Of a stretch of DNA of 64,000 nt, positions 36,701 to 45,700 are shown one piece after another. Within the stretch, counting starts at the first letter, position 1. Every line of letters begins with the position of its first letter. The position numbers and the translations under genes were made by a program. The notes beneath the pieces were generated by a model, which saw only the letters and a program-made list of their open reading frames with translations, did no database searches and was not told the DNA's origin. Source of the DNA: Bactrocera neohumeralis (Eukaryota; Arthropoda; Insecta; Diptera; Tephritidae). The stretch covers positions 74,047,865-74,111,864 of the forward strand of contig NC_065921.1 in NCBI RefSeq assembly GCF_024586455.1, given 5' to 3'.

Positions 36701-39700
36701 CTTGACCGACCGTTCATACGAGAATCTAAGTCATCGGTTGGCCACCAGGAGGTAGCACCCGCCACAAATAATGGTTTGGGCCGCAGTCACCCTAGATGGG
36801 CACTGTCCAATTCTTTTCAACGAGCCTGGCGTCAAAGTAAATGTGACATATTATCGGGAAGGTGTTCTGGAGGCTGCTTTGAAGCCGTGGGCAAACAAAC
36901 ATTTCGGTCGCAAACCATGGACGTTTCAACAAGACTCAGCACCGTCTCACAAAGCGTGAGTGAACCAAGAATGGCTGAAAAACAACGTTCCGAACTTCAT
37001 TACGACCACACAATGGCTCTCGAATTCACCAGATGCGAATCCAATGGATTATTCTCTTTTGGAGAGCAAGGTCCGAAGTAAAAAATACACCGGTCTCGAG
37101 ATGCTGAAGAAAGCCGTTGTCCATGAGTAGGCCAAAATACCGGCAAGTCACATTCGGGCAGCTTGCGATTCGTTTTTTGACCGTCTCATGGCCAATGTTA
37201 AGGCAAAAGGTGGTCATATCGAGCAAAAGTGAATTAGTCCTGAATTTATGATTATTTTCACACATTTTTTACTTTAAAATAAATAAAAGTAATTTTCCAA
37301 ACCGAATTTATGGCTTTTTTAATTACCCTTCGAGTGCCGGACCCTGTGTGTATGTGTATATATAAAAATGTATGGACTTGGACAGAATATCTTGTCCACA
37401 ACAAAGAAATTGAAATATGTAAACTACTGCCAACATGGGACTTATGTAATTACAACAATAACAACAGCAAAAGCAAAACTTTGTAAACTGTTGGCTATGA
37501 GGCAATGCACAACTGACGCCTACGTGTCATAATCATACCCCATAATGGGTGGCATTTTGGGTAGTGGACTGTGGCAAGCTTTCTTACTGAGAGATATATA
37601 TGTTTATATATACATACATATGCAGTTTTGTTTTTTTACTTTTTGAAATTCGCCGTGAGTGAAGCGAAACTAATGACAAAGGCAAATGTTGTGCATTAGA
37701 TGGCCTTGTATGGCCTTGTGCGGGCGGATGAACGAAGAGGCGTGCTGCAGAAGGACATCAAGTGATTTGTGTGGCCTCATACTTATATACAGTACTATAT
37801 GCTTATGTATATATATGTAAATATATATTTATCATATGCATAAATACATATGTATATGTATGTATGAATATTTTTTCCCTGCATATTGGAAATCAGTATT
37901 GACCACACAAATTTCCATTTTCATATATAATTAATGTGAAATTCTTATTATGACCCTTTAATACAAATCAAACATTTTGTCAATTTCAAATTATGTAATC
38001 ACATTCCATGACGTATACATCCACGTAAGGAACCCTCGCATAACGAAAACAAGAAACCTTGCAGACGAAGAGCTCGAGTTGCCGCGAGAAACGAGAGTGA
38101 CCCTTGCACAGCTTCGTTCTGGATTCTGGCTTTCATTCGGGATACTATAACAGACTAAAATCCTACCTATCCATTAGACCCCGACATAACCATTATACAC
38201 TGGCCACCCCTTTGCATTCCCCACCAACCCCAGCCATCTGACACCCCTCTCCCTTTGGTCCGACGAAGTCGAAACAGCAGGTTTCTTGGATCTTCCGTTG
38301 GATGACGTTAACGAAAACTTAGCTAATCCTTGCCTAAAGGCGATTAGGCATCCATTAAAACAACAACAACAACAACGAAAACCACTTCTTTGCTTAGTCA
38401 ACTAACAGCCTCTTTCCTTTGGGGCAGTCCAGTAGAAAAGTACGCTTCGTAGACCTTACGTAGAGGCTAATTTTGAACGAGATCAAATTTGACCCGTGCT
38501 TAACAAAAAGAACTATATTTTCACAAGATTTAATACAAATCCTTGTAATCGCCTTCAAAATAGGCACCAGAGTCCCTACAAACATGCGAACAAATATTCC
38601 AATTTACCATACACTTGTTATAAGCCTTGGCTGGAATGGTCTTTACCGAATTTTTAGTCGTTCCGGTTTCGGCTAATTTTTGGAACAATATTCACTAGAT
38701 TGTCTTGTCACCAGTAATTGATGAATACACAGTGTCTTCAGCTATGTTGTCATCGCTTTTTCGACTTCTACTCGACATAGTTTTGCAAATTTTTTTGCTA
38801 CGAATCTAGCATTGACACGCTTTATACCCAAATCATTAACCAAAATTTATTTAGTACATCATCATTAACCATAAGAACTGAGGTCGGGAAGAGGAAGAGA
38901 AGGTGCGTGGTTGAATTTTTAAAAGTCTTATCTAATCTCGACTTCCCGCAAAACTGGGAGTGCTATAGAGAAAAGTTATATGCCAAAGTTTTAGGCAATA
39001 AAATGATCTATAACATTTCTACACACACCTCTTTCACATAACCTAAGAATTTATGTGAAAATTTCAGACAACTACTTTTATTTAAAACATTTATTTTTTC
39101 TCCTTATTTTGACTTTATATAGAAAAAACCTATTTTCAATCAAAAATTCTCACCTTAAAATACCAGATTTTTTTTTTTTAAGTTAGTAGGCTTTATGTTT
39201 GTTGAAATCTCTACTTACTATGCGTTCAGCTCACCGTTCCATTGACTGCGGTATTTGCCGATGCCAATGCGCAAAGGACCATAAATATTCCGCAGAACCC
39301 TCTTCGAGATGTTGTCATGGTCCATGCCTCTGTACCACATGGCAAGACGGGGATGATGAGTGACTTGTAGAATTTGGTCTTTGTTCGTCAAGAGAGGACT
39401 TTACTTCTCAATTCTCTATTCAGTCCGAAGTAGCACCTGTTGGCAAGAATTATTCTGAAACAGTTTACTAAAGCTAGTCACCACTAACCGCCGATTGACA
39501 TTGTAGAAGAAAGCTCGACAACGAAATCAGCTGCAAGATTGGCGGAGTTAGGTGGATTTTCCACAAAAACCTTCGGACATAGCTCGATAGGCAAGATGTT
39601 GGTGTATAAAATAAACCGCAAACCCTTATACTTGTTCTGGGAGAGAAGGTTTAACGCTAAAAGAGGATGGATGGTGCAAGCACATGCAACCCATTAGTGG

Positions 39701-42700
39701 AACTTTCAACATCCACACGGATGGATCAAAAAGTGCTGATGGAGTGGACGCTTGGATCTATTGCGGGGAGCTAGATTGCAGGTGAACCTTCACGCTGTCG
39801 AAATAATCCTGCAACTTTCAGGTAGAAGTCTTTGCGGTCAGAAAAGCTGCAGTGATAGCTAGTAACACAGAAAACGATATAAAGAATACTAGTATACTAT
39901 ATGTATACTTAAATAGCGAAGCGTCAATTGAAGCAATAATCTCACATTGCATTGCGTCAAAGAATGTCCTTAGAAGCAGGGAGGCAGTAGGTATAGTGCT
40001 GCATATATGTATACTGAATTCCAGGCCACAAAGGCGTTCTGGCGAACGAAATACAAGTAGCAACGTTCAGGAAACACGCAGGTCGCTGAAAACGATACGC
40101 AATGAAATTTCCGTGAAGGCTGACAGACGGATCAGGATGAGATGGAATGTGTGGCATGTAGGATCGCCAAGATCAAGTGCAAGGAAGCAGAAGGAAAAAC
40201 GCAAGCTTTCTAGTCATGCGGCCACGAAAAGACAGAACGCTTGTTAGCTTATTTACAGGCTTACTTGCTTCACACTGCCGTATGGGCATTATTAACGTAG
40301 ACACATGTAGAAAGTGCAGCGAAGTAGGCATGAGAGAGACGCTGGAACATCTCTTCCTCTTATGTCGGACCCTATCTAGAACTCGGCTTAGATATCTATG
40401 AGCTTCGCAGTTCAAGGGAATGCATGAAGTATCAGAATTGGATATCAAGTAAACTTCAGCTCATATTAATAATAAACGTCCATCTGACATTACAAAGGAC
40501 CTATAAAGGTGAAGTGGAAAACACTGATATGTAATGTAAGGAAGGTGGAAATGTGGGTCTACATACATATATATGACGTGACAGCCAGTCTAAGTAACCT
40601 ACACTAACATTGGCAATCTGTTGGCAGGACATAGCAATGTAGTGACAGCACTGACGTGAGCAAAAAATCGAATGACAATCAATGCACTGGGGACTTAACT
40701 ATAGGTACTTGCATAGAGTATGGAATGTATTATATTCATATGTATATATAATACATATACTCCTAAGTATATGTAGTATACCATATAGGTAGGCGTTGTA
40801 CATATGTATATAAATGTGTATATAGTGTTGTCACGCTGACAATGTGAATATCAAAGTCACACTCTACACAAATCATATTGTCAGCAATCAAGTGACGAAT
40901 ATATAATATATTTATGTGGGACATGAAAAAGGGTAAATTTTTGAAATGTGAAAGTTTGTGGAATTTTTTCTAGTTTTATACGCTTCAACGAATAGTGCTC
41001 ACACGAAATTCCAGCTATTGCGAAAGCAGTGGAATATTAAAGCAATTTGCTAATTAAAATAGAAAAAAATAAAAGCTAAAAAAATATAAAAAAATGTAAA
41101 TTCAATATAAAAAATTCTGAAAAATATATAAAAATTAAAATATTTAAATTTAACTGCATAACATTGTTATTTTTTCATGTATAACCAAGTTTCATGTACT
41201 TCTTCTCACAGAACTCAACATTAACAAACAAAGACGAGTTCACAGCGACTATAATTATCAGCACACTAACTCGCGTAACGGTAAATAAGCGTGCGTGCTA
41301 TTATTATGATTCGTGTTAATTACCACAAACGCAAAAAAATCTGAAGCACACGCTCTTGCGCCTGATTTGTATGGCAAGTTGTTAACACAGAAATGTCACA
41401 TGCGTCCCAAACTACCCGAAATGTGTTAACCAAGCGGTGATTACTTTAGGGAGCTATAAAAATGAAGTGGAAAACGCTGATATGTAACGTAAGGAAAGTT
41501 GATATACAAGTATAAGTAAGGCGGTATTCTAGTAAATTTTTTTTTAATCGATAGTTTAGATATTCCAAAATATGGGTAGTCGAAAAAGTCTTTTCGTATA
41601 TTGTCAATAGATGTCGTTGCAGTCGTATATCTCCAGTGCTACCAATCACATTGTGTTATACCAAATAGTGTTGAAAAGATGAGATTTTAAGCTTCATTTA
41701 ACAAAAAAATAAATAAATTCGGGGAAGTTGAAAAAAAGTTACAGCTGTTCAAAAATGAGTGAAAATAATGAAGAAATTTCGCCAGATTTTGAAATTTTTT
41801 TATAAAAAAGGGAAGAATGCCACGCAAGCCACCAATGAAATTTGTGAAATTTATGGACACGATGCTGTATCAGTTCGTGTAGCACAACAATGGCTCGCTC
41901 GCTTCCCTTCTGGAAATTTTGATGTGAAAAATGCACCTCGCTCTGGTCGACCTATCGTTGAAAAAGTCGATGAAATTATGGAAAAGATTGAACAGGACTA
42001 TCGTATAAGCAGCCGTGACATCGCTAAGGAACTTAACATTCATCATCAAATGGTTTTGAACCATTTAAAAAAGACCTGCTACAGAAAGAAGCTCGATATT
42101 TGGCTACTATATGAATTGTCTGTGAAAAATTTAATGAATCGAATTAACATCTGCGATTCTTTGCTGAAACGAAATGAAATCGAACCATTTCTGGAGCGAA
42201 TGGTAACGGGAGACGAAAGGTGGATCAAATACGACAAAAATGTGCGAAAAAGATCATGGTCCAAGCGTGGTGAAGCTCAACAAATGGTCGCGAAGCCAGG
42301 ACTGACACCTCGAAAGCTTATGCTGAGTCTTTGGTGGGATTGGAAAGGAATCATCCACTATGAGCTGCTCCAGCCTAGTCGAACGATTGATTCTACATTT
42401 TACTGTCAACAATTGATGAGATTGAAGCAAGCAATCGAAAAAACGTCGAGAACTGATCAACAGAAAGGGCTTCGACTTCCATCAGGACAACGTTAGACCA
42501 CACACTTCTTTGATGACTCGGCAAAAACTGGGAGAGCTTGGCTGGGAAGTTTTCCAGCATATAGTCCTGACTTTACACCATCGGACTACCATTTGTTTCG
42601 GTCAATGCAGAACTTCCTTAGTGGAGTAAAGCTGGCTTCAAGAGAAGCCTATGCAAATTACTTGACGCAGTTTTTCGCCGAGAAACCAAAAAAAGTTTTA

Positions 42701-45700
42701 CACTGATGGAATAATGTCTCTGGTGGTACATATTTGGTTCATTAAAGTTCATTATAAATACATTATAAAAAACAATAAGTTGACATTTTTCGACTACCCT
42801 ATATTTTATGTGAAGCAACTTGTGCTATTTTACAAAACTGGATTAAAAGAATTTTCGTCTGTTAATAAAGCATTGATTTTTGGAGGAAAAAACTACGGTT
42901 AAAGCCAAGGCTTGGATTGATCACTATTATTTGGGATTTGAACAAGGAAAACCAACCATCAAGGATTGGTATGCTAAGTTTAGACGGGATGAAATGAGCA
43001 CCGAAGACGGTGAACGCAGTGGACGCTCAAAAGAGGTTGTTACCGACGAAAAAACTAAAAAGATCCCTAAAATAATTTTGGATGTCCATAAACTGAAGTC
43101 GTTCAAGATAACATGGTCTATAAAGATAACAACTGAACATGTACATCATATCATTCACGAATATTTGGGTATGAGGAAACTCTGTGCAAAGTGGTTGCCG
43201 CTCGAGCTCACTTTTTGACCAAAAACTACGACGAGTTGATGATTCGGAGTAGGGTTTGGAGATGTGCAAGCGTAATAAACCGGAGTTTTTGCGTCAATAT
43301 GTGACAATGGATGAAACATGGCACCATCATTTCACAGCGAAGTCAAATCGACAGTCATCCAAATGGATTGCACACGTGGACCTGCTCCAAAGTGTGGAAA
43401 AACACAGAAGCAGGCTGGCAAGGTTATGGCGTCTGTATTTTCGATATGTATGGAAAAATTTTTATTGACTACCTTGAAAAATAAGTGTTTTAACGGGTTA
43501 CATGGGTTTACGGGTTTCAAAAAAAAATCGATATTTTTTTATTTTTTTAAATTCTACAAGACCTCTACAATATTGTCGTAAATTTTCAAGTTAATCCGAG
43601 TAATAGTTTCGGAGATACAGCCTTGAGAACTTGTGCGCTCAAGGCTAGCTAGGCTAAGTGCGCCGTCTTTGAACGCCTTTTTCTCGAAATTGTGTTTTTG
43701 AAGTCGGTTGGCAAGAGAGCTACGAGAACTACTCCACTGATCTTTATAAAAGTTTACACAGGTCTTTGAGATACAATTCTTAAAGACTGGGTTGAAGAAT
43801 TTTTTTTCGACAACAACAATTTGAAAAAACTGAAATTTTCTTTTCTTTGTAAAAATGTCTGCCAAAAAACCAATTTTCAGTTTTTTCTTTCGTTCAAGTT
43901 CTAAGTCAAGGTTTTAACTAAAATACGTATTTGTCACTTTAGATGATCCTGTAAGGAGTTAACCTGCCAACGTGGGCGCATTCTTTCTCAGGGGAACCCC
44001 TGTGTTCTTTCACCAAGACAATGCACCGTGTCACAAGTCAGTGTAAACGATGGCAAAAACCCATGAACTGGACTTCGAATTTCTCCGCATTCACCATATT
44101 CTCCAGATCTGGCCTCCAGCGACTATCTCCTGTTCTCAGATCTCAATAGAATGCTCGCTGTGAAGAAATTTTCATCGCATGCATAGATGATCGCCGACAC
44201 TAAGGCCTATTTTGCAGCAGAGGTCAAATCATACAACAAAACTGGTATTGAAGAGCTAGAGGGTCGCTATAATCAGTGTATCAGTGTTAAGCGAGAAAAA
44301 TTTTAATTTTCTGAAACAAAAATTTGCACAAAAATGTTCTTAGCGGAAAAAAAATTAATTTTCTGAAAGAAAAATTTGAAAATAACTATTAAATAGTATT
44401 TTATATTAAAAAAATAACAGTTTCTAAACTTTATAAAATTACTTTTTCATTTATTAGCCACATTTTTGAAATTTATCGCCTAAAAGTATGCAGCGAAAAA
44501 TTTATATTTATTTATTTGAACGTTTTGGCGACAAATTTTTGCTTCATGTTGTCTTAAAAACAAATATTTTATTATAATTTTAATTTTTTGAAACGAAATC
44601 TTGATTAAAAATGTATTTAGCGTGAAAAAATTTAATTTTCTGAAACAAAAATTTTAAAATAGCATATTGAATACTAATTTATATCAAAAATATAACAGTT
44701 TCTAAACTTTATAAAATTAATTTTTCATTTATTCATTTTTGAAATTTAGCGGAAAAAATTTATTTATTTACGTTTTTCTGAAAGAAAAATCTTGATTAAA
44801 AATGTATTTTGAAAATAGCATATTGAATGAAACTAATTTATATCAAAAATATAACAGTTTCTAAACTTTATAAAATTACTTTTTCATTTATTAGCCACAT
44901 TTTTGAAATTTATCGCCTAAAAGTATGCAGCGAAAAATTTATATTTATTTATTTGAACGTTTTGCCGACAAATTTTTGCTTCATGTTCTTAAAAACAAAT
45001 ATTTTATTATAATTTTAATTTTTTGAAACGAAATCTTGATTAAAAATGTATTTAGCGTGAAATATTTCAATTTGCTGAAACAAAATTTTTAAAATAACAT
45101 ATTAAAAACTAATTTAGAGGGTCGCTATAATCAGTGTATCACCCTTGTAGGGAAGTATGTTAAATAAAAAAGAGTTTTGCCTAAAAAATATGTTGGTTGG
45201 GGACTTTTTAATTGACTAATTATATAAATATTTTTTAGTAGAGTTTGAAAGTCAGAAATTTGGTTTGTGTGAAGAAATAGAAGAAACTGTCAAAATCACA
45301 CCCTTTTTCATGACTACTATCTACATAGTGGTATAATTAGAATTTTTTGTGTGACCTAGCTTCTAGTTATGTATAACCATATTCATAAATGTATAAAAAA
45401 TAGTAACTGTATATTGTCACTTAAAATGCAAAATAACGTAACATCACTTTTCATAAGTTTGCAGTGAAGGAAAAACGACATAACTAAAACAAAATTTGAG
45501 TTTTGGTTATAAAACGGTTATATATGGGTTATATATCGGTTATATCTGACGACGGAAGCAGACAATTTTATGCTACATACATATATATGTAGTATGATGT
45601 AGTGAATCGTAAGCAATAAAAAACTCAATTTCAAATCCTCTGATGCATTTTAGGTGACGATATATATAGTACATAGTATATACTTTAGAAAAATATATAA

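Larger units (their letters stand above)
42850..45165 (+). mobile_element. mariner interrupted by a MITE and by a satellite block
   Basis: N-terminal text at 42880-43218 reads GKPTIKDWYAKFRRDEMSTE then DGERSGRSKEVV. Next come VTMDETWHHHFTAKSNRQSS (first Asp), KHRSRLARLWRLY and IFIDYLEK-like text up to about 43,488. The gene resumes near 44,004 as VFFHQDNAPCHKSV (second Asp) followed by MAKTHELDFEFL, and ends GIEELEGRYNQCI (44,240-44,283). After the satellite insertion it finishes as ITLVGKYVK-stop at about 45,130-45,165. Intervening stretches are the MITE (43.49-44.0 kb) and the satellite (44,284-45,114). Confidence 0.8.

Noticed and set aside
44257..44283. Reading the 27-bp duplication as an ordinary transposon target site
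   Set aside because: No terminal repeats of any transposon border the satellite block, and known families give 2-20 bp duplications.
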